Below the pieces are notes generated by a model that did no database searches, was not told where the DNA came from, and worked only from the letters and a program-made list of their open reading frames with translations. A program made the translations under genes and the position numbers. Below, one piece after another: positions 40,101 to 49,236 of a DNA stretch of 64,000 nucleotides. This DNA comes from Raphanus sativus (Eukaryota; Streptophyta; Magnoliopsida; Brassicales; Brassicaceae), in the NCBI RefSeq assembly GCF_000801105.2, contig NC_079516.1:48963265-49027264 (forward strand), in the 5' to 3' direction. Numbering within the stretch: position 1 is the stretch's first letter; the number at the start of each line of letters is the position of its first letter.

Positions 40101-41759
40101 TATTAATTTGTAGAGGTTCTACTGTGGATGTATTAGGGATATCCATTTAGAACTCGCAAAATTTTCATGTACCCATTTAGACTCATTTAAACAATTATTG
40201 ATTTAATTTTTAATTATTTTAACTTTACACTCTCTTAACAAAAAATTAAACGAAACAAGTAAATAAATTTAACTGATTTTTTATTATATAAATGCAAATC
40301 AAATTGTCCCGAAAAAACCGCAAAATCACGTACTTTGCTAAAACCGCAAAATCGAGTTTTCCGCCAAAACTATAAAACTTAAGTTTTTCTGTCAAAACCA
40401 TAAAATCGAGTTTTCCCGTCAAAACTACCAAATCGAGTTTTTTTTTGCTAAAACTGTAAAATCGAGTTTTCCCATCAAAACCATAAAACCAATTTTTCCG
40501 CCAAAACCGCAAAATCGAGTTTTCGCCCGTCCAAACTGTAAAAATCAAATTTCATCTGCCAAAATTGCAAAATCGATTTTTTCTACCAAAACCGTAAAAA
40601 TTGAGGTTTTCCGCTAAAATCGTAAAATCGAATTTTCTACTAAAATCACACAATTACAAAATATAATTAATTAATTATATTAAATTAAATAGGTTAGTAG
40701 AGTCCCCGCTAATTTTAAGTAAAACCTCATTTATTAAATAAATTTTAACAAAACTACTCATTTAAAATCCTTTAAAGTTTAAACTAAATAGATATAAACA
40801 TGCATTTAATTTTTTGAAGAACCCATTAAAAATCCGCGAACATAACTCATTTTAACATCCCTCAATTTTGAGACTCTCAACAACGTATATGTACTCAAAG
40901 TTGGATTCTCTCCAACTTATGGTTTATTCATTACAAAAACAGTAAGGAACATTAAAACAAAGAACGGTTTCTTCAATGTTCAAATATTATTTGAATTCAT
41001 GAATTCGATTAACAAGAAAAGAAACCAGCCATGATGTCCTACAAAACCTATTATCCTTTTTTCTCGATCGGTTATTTAACTTATTTTCCAAGCTTATTAA
41101 TTTCTACGGGAATAAATATATTATTACTTAATGGTGATTCAAAAAAATATCCCATTTTAAATCAAGAAAATATCTCATTATCAAACCTGCTGATTGACGT
41201 ACAAAACCTTATAGTGAAAAATTTCGATATTGTCAAGAAATGGAAAATTGTAAAAAATAATATGCATATATATATATATTTTTTTTTGATCAAACAGATA
41301 CTCATATATATAATATGCATATATCCAGCGTAATAGTTTTGGTCAACGATGACGTCAGCTAATGGTAAGCAGAATCAGTGCACACAAGAAACAGAGGAAA
41401 TAAAAGAAGATGAAGAAGACTCACAAGGCTTGAACCCATCGGAGAGGAACGTCGAGAGAAGCGATGACGACAACATCAGCGTCAACTTGGAGACTTCTCA
41501 ACGATCTGATCAAAACGCGTGTCGCAACATAATACTCGTAGTCCCTCGGCGTTCCCATGTACATCATGGTCGCGTAGGCGTTCTTATGCTCCGGCCGCCG
41601 CGTTTTCAAACCACGATCTTGTACCGCCGCCACCGCGTTTGTAGTGTCTATTGCCGTTTCCTGCGGTTGAAGCAGCTGTCTCTCTCGGTATGCTGTCGTT
41701 TCGATTACCAGAAGGGTTAGGACACAACATAATAACGCTAAACCTCTCTGCAAATCCAT
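37145..41759 (-). CDS. PGSIP7: GT8 glycosyltransferase, glycogenin-like PGSIP7
   Basis: Three exons on the minus strand (41759-41425, 38394-37934, 37833-37145) give 494 residues. A short N-terminal hydrophobic segment (LALLCCVLTLLVIE) acts as signal or anchor. The GT8 domain includes YATMMYMGTPRDYEYYVATR, the metal-binding DAD motif (Asp162, Asp164 in YDRVVMLDADNLFLK), NPCIFHTGLFVLQPS and DGADQGFL. The C-terminal third has several membrane segments, as in Arabidopsis At2g35710, and ends GVTSGFSKLY. The family (plant glycogenin-like starch initiation proteins) are Golgi GT8 enzymes; the donor and acceptor of this clade are not settled by the sequence. Intron 1 is 3,029 bp and full of transposons; intron 2 is only 100 bp. 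Position after ERF038 matches Arabidopsis. Confidence 0.95.
38712..39149. mobile_element. Tourist/Harbinger-type MITE in PGSIP7 intron 1
   Basis: Flanked by TTA on both sides (38709-38711 and 39150-39152). Inverted ends GAGCACTTCCAATGGGG and the complement of CCCTCATTGGATGGTC pair well. It is split by a Stowaway MITE. Confidence 0.7.
38758..39005. mobile_element. Stowaway-type MITE nested in a Tourist-type MITE
   Basis: Starts TA/CTCCCTCTGTTTC and ends AAACGGAGAGAG/TA. It sits exactly inside the surrounding element, so it inserted later. Confidence 0.75.
39497..40862. mobile_element. 1.37-kb inverted-repeat element in PGSIP7 intron 1
   Basis: The 16-bp ends AGGGATGTTAAAATGA and TCATTTTAACATCCCT are perfect inverted copies. 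The sequence type resembles hAT elements, but I found no matching 8-bp target duplication. It contains a tandem array (40308-40640) and no transposase. Confidence 0.6.
40308..40640. repeat. Degenerate tandem array, unit of about 26-28 bp
   Basis: About a dozen copies of a unit like CCGCAAAATCGAGTTTTC spaced by GCCAAAA, diverged from each other. Lies in the 1.37-kb element of PGSIP7 intron 1. Confidence 0.75.
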
Positions 41760-42341
41760 CTTTGTCTGAACAATGTCTGAACGGGAACTGAAATAAATAA
41801 AAGTATTATTCAGAATTTAATTCTTTTTCTTCTAAGGAAACTTGTAAATGCATACCCGTATATATACCCAAACAATGTATGGAAAGAGAGAGGAAGGTTT
41901 CTGGGAGCCTGTGAAGGGTTCAAGAGGTATAATTAGGAGGCGAGTGGCCAGCTGAGAAGATATTGTAATGATATGTATATTTTTAATTTTCTTCTTATAA
42001 TGATATTTTTTTTTTCATTATAAGAAAAAAACTTTGTTGTGCCATATTAAGAGATATACAAATTATTACACATGTTGTATCTTAAAAACATAATTATCAT
42101 TCTACATTAACTATGTTGATTAAACATGTTGACCTTAAAAAATAATTATCATTCTACATTAATTCTAAAATAATGGTTTATCATCATTTTTCCCAAGAAA
42201 ATGGTTCATCATCATTTAAACAAGAATCGGTACTTTGGTGAAATTAGAATAGTCAGAAAATTTCCTGGAGGAAAAAATAAATAATCGATTGTTAATTCTT
42301 AATATAATAATTTTTATAATTTATAGCAGAATAATAAACTA

Positions 42342-42599
42342 CTCCCTCTGTTTCATAATAAGTGTCACTCTGAACTCATTTTCTTGTCACACAAAGAGTG
42401 TCACTTTACAATTCCAATGTAAATTATACTAACTTTCAACTGAAAACTAATTGAATCCATTGATTTTATAAATAATTTTATTTATCTAAAATACTATTGG
42501 TCAAAAAGGTATAATTAATTACAACTTACATATATTTCAACAACTTTCTTAATCTGTGTGAAAAATGTCACAACGACACTCTTTAAGAAACGGAGGGAG
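42342..42599. mobile_element. Stowaway-type MITE
   Basis: Starts TA/CTCCCTCTGTTTC and ends GAAACGGAGGGAG/TA; the 13-bp ends are near-perfect inverted repeats with TA duplication. Confidence 0.8.
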
Positions 42600-44496
42600 T
42601 AGTATTAATGTAAACTATAGCAAAAATTTACATCAAATGATTTTTGATACTGTTTATCTTCACATCAGATATCATCATATCTTCGCCCACAAAGGAAATG
42701 TTTATTTCACACGGAAATGTTGATTGGGATTCCAGATTTTAAGTGTTTAAACCAAATTAAGCACCTTGCATTTATCTTTAGTCACATTTTCTGGACTAGA
42801 GGGATATGACACGCTGTTTAGTCTGTAACGCACAAGAGGATGTTGAATTACGGTTTGCTTAACTTTTTTCTCTTAATAAAATAATAGGTGATTATGCAAG
42901 TAACCGCATAATTTATTCTATAATATTGTTGGCAATTAGTATTGTGGAAATGGTCAATTGTGGACCACGTGGACTGAGCCTTCGTCTTCGTCCTCTTGGC
43001 AAGTGGTGTGCAATCGCATCCTAGTTCATTATTCATGTATTTATACATATTTATGTTACTTATTAAAAACTATATTTCAGAGTCAATTCTGTCAAGAAAC
43101 AACTCAAAACATTTAGTGTACACAATAAATAAAGTAAACTATGCTTGTTGCTTTGAAATGTCAGAAATAATCTGATTGACATGAACGAAACAGAAAGATA
43201 AATAAGTATGGATATGATTACTTGTGGAAGAAGTTAAAATAATTATTTAAGATTTTTATTTGTTAACTATTCATTTGCGTTAGATCAAGTGGTGGTGGCG
43301 TTAGACAAACCGAATCTCCAAAAAACACTTCTATCTAACCGGATTTGATCTATATGAGAAAAAATATAGTTTCTGGTCATTATTTCTTTGGCTCTTATTT
43401 CTTTTGATAAAGCAAGGTCTATAAAGAACAGTATATTGCATACTCAGCACAAAAGGTTTATAAAGAGTACCTAGGATCTTTATGGAAACCTCAAAATATG
43501 GTACATCTCAAACATGATAACGACATGAACCGAAATGTGGTCCATTCCGAGGCAACAAGACTATTCTAAAACGATTTGATTAGAGTTCTAATCGTGGATA
43601 TATATATATATATATATATATATATCATTGACTGACTTATATAAATAAGCATTTCAATACATAATAACAATTTTATATTTTTATGTTACACATATTTTAA
43701 TCACTATTACAGAAGATTACATGTTGTGTCATTATATGTAGGCGTATTATCCCTTTTAGTGTTAAGAATATATTCTTTGATCGGCTTCAATTGGTGACTC
43801 CATTTTAGGAAAAATAAATTAGTGTAATTCTTATTCCTCAATTTTTACACTATTCATGTTGATTTTTCTGTCAAATAACAGATACATGGTCCCATTTCAT
43901 TCCTCTTATTTTTTTAAGAATGAAAAAAGTTGTGAAAAAAAAACTCCTCTTCCAGTATCGATGAGGAATGAATTGACTATTAATTCCTATATTTCTATTT
44001 ATTCATTTGTTCAGTTGAATTTTTATTCATCATTTTATTCATTTTTCTATTCAATTAAATAGTCACCAATTACAGCCAAAATTGGAAGAAAATGGTTGAA
44101 AAAGAAAGAGGAAGGAAACTAGAAAAAGATCTCAAAATGGAACGTTGACTGATTAACAATCATGCGACGCTTCTTGTGTGTTGAAATGAAACTGTGTCAG
44201 TCCATGATGTTTGTGAAATAGAGATGCTTACAAAGTTCAAAAAAAAAAGTATATATATGCATGTATATAATCACACTTTTGAAAACACAAGTTGACTCAG
44301 TTGTATATTCTATTTTACATTTTTTTAATAATTTTTATCTAGTGATGATTTTACTCAATAGTATACGCAATTATAAATTCACAACCTTACAAAACAAAGA
44401 ATTATCTGAAAACAAATATGTTTGTCGAGAAAGAAAGAAAGAGAACTATCATAAGCAGAATTAGAGAAATTTAAATGGGAAAATATATAAATTAGA

Positions 44497-44543
44497 GTGT
44501 GTAAAATTGTTTTTTTTTTTTGACAAATGTGTGTAAAATTGTT
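44497..44543. repeat. Micro-insertion between 15-bp direct repeats
   Basis: GTGTGTAAAATTGTT at 44497-44511 and 44529-44543 flanks ten Ts plus GACAAAT. Confidence 0.85.
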
Positions 44544-44674
44544 GAAGATGCATGGAACGAATTTTTTTTCTAAGAGATGGATGAAACGATATTTTGTTTT
44601 GGTTTAAAGAATACATGAAATGATTGATTCACATAACTAACTGAGTGGATGCATTATGCATATAAGATGTGGCG

Positions 44675-44773
44675 ATGGGAGTGAGTCCCTCGCAAAGCAT
44701 GAGGGTGGGCCGCCGCATCATTGGCTCCTTCATTTCCGGCGGACGCAAAAGCGACGAAGCCGGCTTGCTGTAA
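44675..44773 (+). CDS. Candidate 32-residue small protein in a GC-rich island
   Basis: A frame of 32 codons (starts MGVSPSQSMRVGRRI, ends KSDEAGLL, then stop) covers a 100-bp island with clearly higher GC than the AT-rich surroundings. A GTAAAT donor-like site at the stop could instead make it a first exon. I do not recognise it. The opposite strand is also open over most of the island, so coding direction is not certain. Confidence 0.3.
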   Translation: MGVSPSQSMRVGRRIIGSFISGGRKSDEAGLL

Positions 44774-45773
44774 ATGTATCTATATACCTGATTATTTGTG
44801 TATGTAGATAAGCTTTCTAATTAAATTATAAATACTTTTCGGGTTTATGCTTTGGTTAGACGTGGATGCTTTTGTAATATAAGAAAGTAATGCATGTCAT
44901 GTATGCATGTGAGGAAGAAATTCGATTTGTTGTTGCGAACTTTTTCTTTTGAGAACTCTCATCCTTACACGTTTCACCCACAAAATGTATAACAATATGA
45001 AATAAACTAAGAATTTTTACAGCAACCATAAACCTCTTTTTAACACAACAACCATAGACTTAACCAACAAAAGGCAGGTAGTTGTAAATAGTAGCAAGTG
45101 GGATTATTATCTCTAACAACAATGTGGCTACGTAACGAATATTACGACGAGTTAAACGACTTTTGGATTAAAGCTTAAGTAATTAACGGAAGAAAAAGGA
45201 AATTAAGAAAGAAAGAACAAAGCAGTTGCGATGGACTTGGTCAAGATGTGAGTATTATAAATTAGTATATCAGGTTTGGTCATCGATATTGTTAATTGGT
45301 AAGAAAAGAGAATAAGTACGTTTATGTCAATACTGACCGGAGGACGGACCATGCGGGTTGTATTTTGATTGGCAATGGCAAGTAAAAAGGCAAAGATCAA
45401 AAAAAGTAAGAAAAAACATATTTAGAAATCATCTACATTCGAGTATCTAACCAAACTCTATAAAAGCATCTTTAACCGTACTCAAGTTTCTATTTCAAAA
45501 TGATGTTTGAAGTAAATCCTTCTCCAACTCTAATCAATTTCAAATTCTATAACAGAACAAAAAAATGGATTACTCAAAAATTGGAATAATGTGATTTTAA
45601 TTTTACTCATTACTAGAGTTGTTCCCGTTATTGTGTATAAAATGAAATTTTGCTCTATATTGAACAAAGCAAAGTGCAGGGATATGATTCAATCCAAAAT
45701 GGCCAATGGACTCGTTAATCTATAATAGAATAAAGAAAAACTCAATAGACCTAAACAAAAGTGTAGGTGATAA

Positions 45774-45869
45774 ACATTTACAATGCTTTTACAGAGCCAT
45801 GACAGACATTTAAAATGCTTTTACAGTGCCATGAATGACGTTTCCAATACTTTTACAGTGCCGAGTTTG
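45774..45869. repeat. Three tandem 32-bp units
   Basis: Units begin at 45774, 45806 and 45838, each containing CTTTTACAGWGCC with small differences. Exactly 32 bp each. Confidence 0.8.
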
Positions 45870-45993
45870 TGGAGTACGGTGACAGGCCGACAGTTATCAT
45901 CAAAGAAAAGAAATATACAAACCACCAGTTCTTACTTTTTTTTTTTTTTTTTTTGGAACACCAAACTTATATTAAAATCTCAAAAGTTTACAA

Positions 45994-47090
45994 CTAAGCA
46001 TAAGAATCCGGAGGCATGCTCGACGGTACAACGATAAAAGAAAACATTATGAAACATAGAAGGATAAAGCCTATAAGAGGCGAGTCAAGCTCAGCAAGAT
46101 GAAGAACCCCATGGAGAAGCTTCACCTTAATCTCTAAGGCGATTGTTCGAAAGAACAACTGATGGTCGAAGTCGACGTTGATACACCAATAAGAAACGGT
46201 TGGACTGTTGCCCGGTAAGAGCTTTTGGTGAGAAGCTCCAAGACCTTGGACAACACCAAGAAGAAGTCCTATTTGACTTGATTTGATATTGAAGTTGACA
46301 TGATCAGTTCCAAACTCCACAAAGCTTCTCAGCGAGACTAGGTGAATCTCAAAAGCTAGCTTAGCCTTCATAGGGACGCTTAGGACAATGGAGTTAGATG
46401 ACAGACTGAAAGGTATAATCGGATCAAAACCTCGAACCTCAACATTATCGTGTCGAGGGCAATAGTTTGTAACCCGGATAACCATGAGCATATCATCACT
46501 CTTGTTCTGGTTGAGCATGTTTGAGCAAACGTCGGGTAAGAGGCATAGTGTTTCAGGACGGTGGAGTCTCTTTGCACAATACTTCAGAGTTTTCCTCTGA
46601 TTTTTTGGAATGAGAACAAATGGCAGTGGAGGAGTGAACTGACCTTTTTCCATTTCTCTTCCTAGGTGAAGAAGGAAGTTGCAACGCAGTGGACATGACC
46701 TTGCAGTTAAAGGAGATGACAAAAGGTATACTCGGAATAGCTTATCTCCATAGAGTCCTTGGCATTGACACAGTGTTGGCTTGATGACAGATACAAACAC
46801 AGCGTTGTCAAGGTCGGCAAGGAAGCTGACAAGGGTTGGTGAGAGGCGCAGGTTGGAGGCGGGGGTGGTGGGCGGATCTGAACTCCGAACTGAAGAAGAC
46901 GTTATGCTACCCGAGTGACATTGATGCACGGTGTAGTCTAAATAGGATAAGGAGCAGCAGAACGGAGTCACGGCGGTACATGAATCTATGACCTTCGTAT
47001 CATTACACATCAACTGTAGCGAAAACAAAGCCCTTAAGACTGGATTTGGCACTTCAAGTTCAAGTTGAAAGTTCTTCTTCGCAAAATCAC
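45994..47090 (-). CDS. Single-exon frame of unknown function with poly(A) tail, probable retrocopy or retroelement part
   Basis: An uninterrupted minus-strand frame of about 365 codons runs from the stop side near 47091 to 45994, with no ATG near its upstream end; the first ATG is internal (LQLMCNDTKV). The product has several Cys-rich stretches (PFCCSLSYLDYTVHQC) and a hydrophobic end (LIGFILLCFIMFSFIVVPSS). I recognise no domain. A 20-base T-run at 45937-45956, after a TTTGGTGTTCC-type tail on the minus strand, looks like a reverse-transcribed poly(A). So it may be the 3' part of a non-LTR element or a retroposed gene. A CTAG before the frame (about 47098) could be a splice acceptor, so an upstream exon is also possible. 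Confidence 0.4.
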
Positions 47091-48421
47091 GGTTATACTA
47101 GGGATAATGTGATATTTATACCCAGGCCAAACAAATTATCTCGATGTGATTTGGAAGAGTACTAAAATTTAGGTCTGTGAAGAGACGAAATACGCAAAAT
47201 TGATCTTGCAAAAGCTGTGTAGTATTAAACAATAACACATCTGAAACTAATTATATATTATCAAAGGAAAATCGTATTTTAAACTTTGAGAGTGTTATTT
47301 TTTAATACTTTAAATACTGAAGTTTTTTCACTAGCACTTTAAATTTTGAAAGTGACATTTTTAACATAACAAACCTCCAAATCAAATAGGTGACCAGTAT
47401 TGTTCATCTTGTGATATGTGTCAATTTTTTTATTTTTTTTTAATAATAAAATAATAAAAATAATAAAATGTAGAAAAAATTCGAAAATTTCCAAAAAAAA
47501 TTCTAAAAAGTTGGAAGTTAAAAGAAATCTAAAATTTCTAAAACATAAAAATTAAAATTTCAAAAATTAAATTTAAAATTTCAAACTGAAAATAAAACAA
47601 TTTCTTTTAAATATGTTAATTTTAAACTTCACTAATAAATTAATTTATTTTTAAACAAACTTAAATTTTCTAATTTTTTTTATAAATAATACCAATAGAT
47701 CTCTTAACAAATATGTAAAATTTACATAACATAATAACAATGTTTTTCTTTTCTATATTTTTAAAAGATATGTCTCTTATCTAAGAAGTTTTACTCACAC
47801 CAAAACCTAATATATATAAAAAAAATCTATTTTATTTTAAATTAACATATTTGTTAAAAAAATAATCGTTATATTTTTAATTTTGAAATTTTAATTTTTA
47901 GATTTTTTTTCCATTTTTTTGTTTTTTTCAATTTTCTGTATTTTATTATTTTAAAAAAAAACTGACACATCGTCGTCATATGAACAGTACAAGTCAATTA
48001 TTTGATTTGAAAAACAAGTAAAATTCGTTTGAGATTTGTTATGCAAAAAATGACACTTTCAAAGTTTAAATGCAAGTGTAAAAACTTATGTGTTTAAAGA
48101 GAATGTGACAATCTGAGGGTTTAAAATGCAATTTTCCCTATTATCAAAATAGTCAAAATTTTACAAAGCTTATCAGTAACAATGTAAATAACATTGTATC
48201 TCTTCTAAACATACGAAGAGAAAGACAATCAGGAAACCGCAGATCCTCTAGAAGACAGAATCAACCTCTCTAGAGACTCCGAATCAGAGATTTAGACAAC
48301 ACCATAACCTGCAATAAACAAAAACCAAACAATTGACAGTCTACAATCGTTGAAATCAACCATAAAACCAATAGAATGTGGTTTAACAAAACGGATTGAA
48401 ACCATAAAATAAAAAAGGGAG
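47091..48421. other. Intergenic DNA; downstream part of the snoRNA transcript
   Basis: Positions 47270-48140 are AT-rich with two related inverted stretches (aaatttc/gaaattt-rich, about 47440-47650 and 47820-47950) and no gene. Positions about 48200-48311 look like a last exon of the minus-strand snoRNA precursor: a TTTATTGCAG acceptor on the minus strand ends near 48311. Confidence 0.4.
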
Positions 48422-48506
48422 ATAACCATCAGGAACCAAAAGTTAACATCAAAGAATTACAGTCCGCATCAAGGTCAAATCATTAAAATGACCATCATCA
48501 GATTAT
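48422..48506 (-). ncRNA. Box C/D snoRNA, third in cluster, guide target unknown
   Basis: On the minus strand: closing stem ATAATC/GGTTAT, box C CTGATGA (one base off the consensus), box D CTGA, a D'-like CTGT and a C'-like TTGATGT inside. Length 85 nt, normal for plants. I could not match its guide stretches (complementary to GAACCAAAAGTTAA and TCCGCATCAAGGTC) to an rRNA segment I remember. Confidence 0.6.
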
Positions 48507-48542
48507 AACCCTTAATCGAACATAATTTCTAAAACAAAAAAA

Positions 48543-48624
48543 AAGGCATCAGATATAATATGGGTAGAGATAGTTATCAGCACGAATCAGAGTGGTGCAT
48601 GACATTCTCAATCATCACTGCCTT
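48543..48624 (-). ncRNA. Box C/D snoRNA predicted to guide 18S rRNA methylation
   Basis: On the minus strand: closing stem AAGGCA/TGCCTT, perfect box C GTGATGA, box D CTGA, and a D' CTGA. The guide next to D' pairs with GUGGUGCAUGGC, a highly conserved 18S rRNA segment, over 12 base pairs (one G-U). The fifth-base rule points to the second G of GUGG, the site served by yeast snR56 and vertebrate U25 as I remember it. Length 82 nt. Confidence 0.8.
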
Positions 48625-48664
48625 CTAAAGAAACAGAACACTTAAAATGTAATAACAAGAAAAT

Positions 48665-48750
48665 AAGCCTCAGAGTTGCAGAAGAATCATCAATAAATAA
48701 TCAGTCCCGAAAGATGGTGTTCTTTTATAATCTGATCTCCTCATCGGCTT
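48665..48750 (-). ncRNA. Box C/D snoRNA predicted to guide 25S rRNA methylation (snR39b-like)
   Basis: On the minus strand: closing stem AAGCC/GGCTT, a weak box C (CCGATGA), D' CTGA, C' TTGATGA and box D CTGA. The guide before D' pairs perfectly over 14 bp with CCCGAAAGAUGGUG of 25S rRNA. The fifth-base rule points to the G of CCCG, the site of yeast snR39b and plant snoR39BY as I remember it. Length 86 nt. Confidence 0.75.
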
Positions 48751-49107
48751 TAAACCCTAATTCAATTTTTTTATTTAAAAATAAAAAGAAAAGAAATATA
48801 GAACTCATGGCCGGCCAAAACGGTAAAGGCAGCGACGCCGCTCCGCAGGGCAATGGAATATGAGAGCCAGACACCGAAGACGGAGAAGCCGTGAGGCTCC
48901 TACAACGTCCTAGGTATACAGTTCGCTTTGTGACGTTTACTCGTGGAATATGCAATCACACTACTCAGATTGCTCCATTTAAGATAGATTTCTGATTAGG
49001 AAATCCCGTCACATATAAAGAACATAACAAGTAGAATAATCAAAGATACTAAAGAAAAAAACAGAACAAAACTACTAGTGGAGAAGTACGAGGAAGAAGA
49101 AGAGATG

Positions 49108-49236
49108 AGGAGGAAGAGGAGTTCGTGAGATGTCTTATATACATAAGAGATATCTAGGGCATCGGAAGCCGTAGAGGTTTGCAACGGCTTACTATTACGG
49201 GGCAGAGTGGATGCGAAATAGCCCAGCTACGGCCCA
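49108..49236 (-). promoter_or_regulatory. Promoter of the snoRNA cluster
   Basis: On the minus strand two TGGGCY boxes (TGGGCC at 49236-49231, TGGGCT at 49225-49220) lie about 80-95 bp upstream of a TATATAA box (49141-49135). Start is expected near 49108. A telo-box (AAACCCTAA at 48752-48760 on the + strand) lies just upstream of the first snoRNA. Paired site II and telo-box elements are characteristic of plant snoRNA and ribosomal protein genes. Confidence 0.65.

Larger units (their letters stand above)
41760..45930. other. Intergenic DNA with MITEs, microsatellites and one small GC-rich frame
   Basis: Includes a Stowaway MITE (42342-42599), a TA microsatellite (about 43597-43625), a GC-rich island with a 32-codon frame (44675-44773) and a three-copy tandem repeat (45774-45869). 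No full gene is visible. Confidence 0.45.

Noticed and set aside
41349..41720. Plus-strand frame of 123 codons
   Set aside because: It overlaps PGSIP7 exon 1 in antisense; the minus strand codes for the conserved GT8 start.
44680..44770. Minus-strand reading AFASAGNEGANDAAAHPHA, faintly like a subtilase motif
   Set aside because: Only a short resemblance without other catalytic motifs or splice structure.
48725..48955. Minus-strand frame of 76 codons beside the snoRNA cluster
   Set aside because: It overlaps the precursor leader, lacks an ATG start near a conserved segment, and runs into the first snoRNA.
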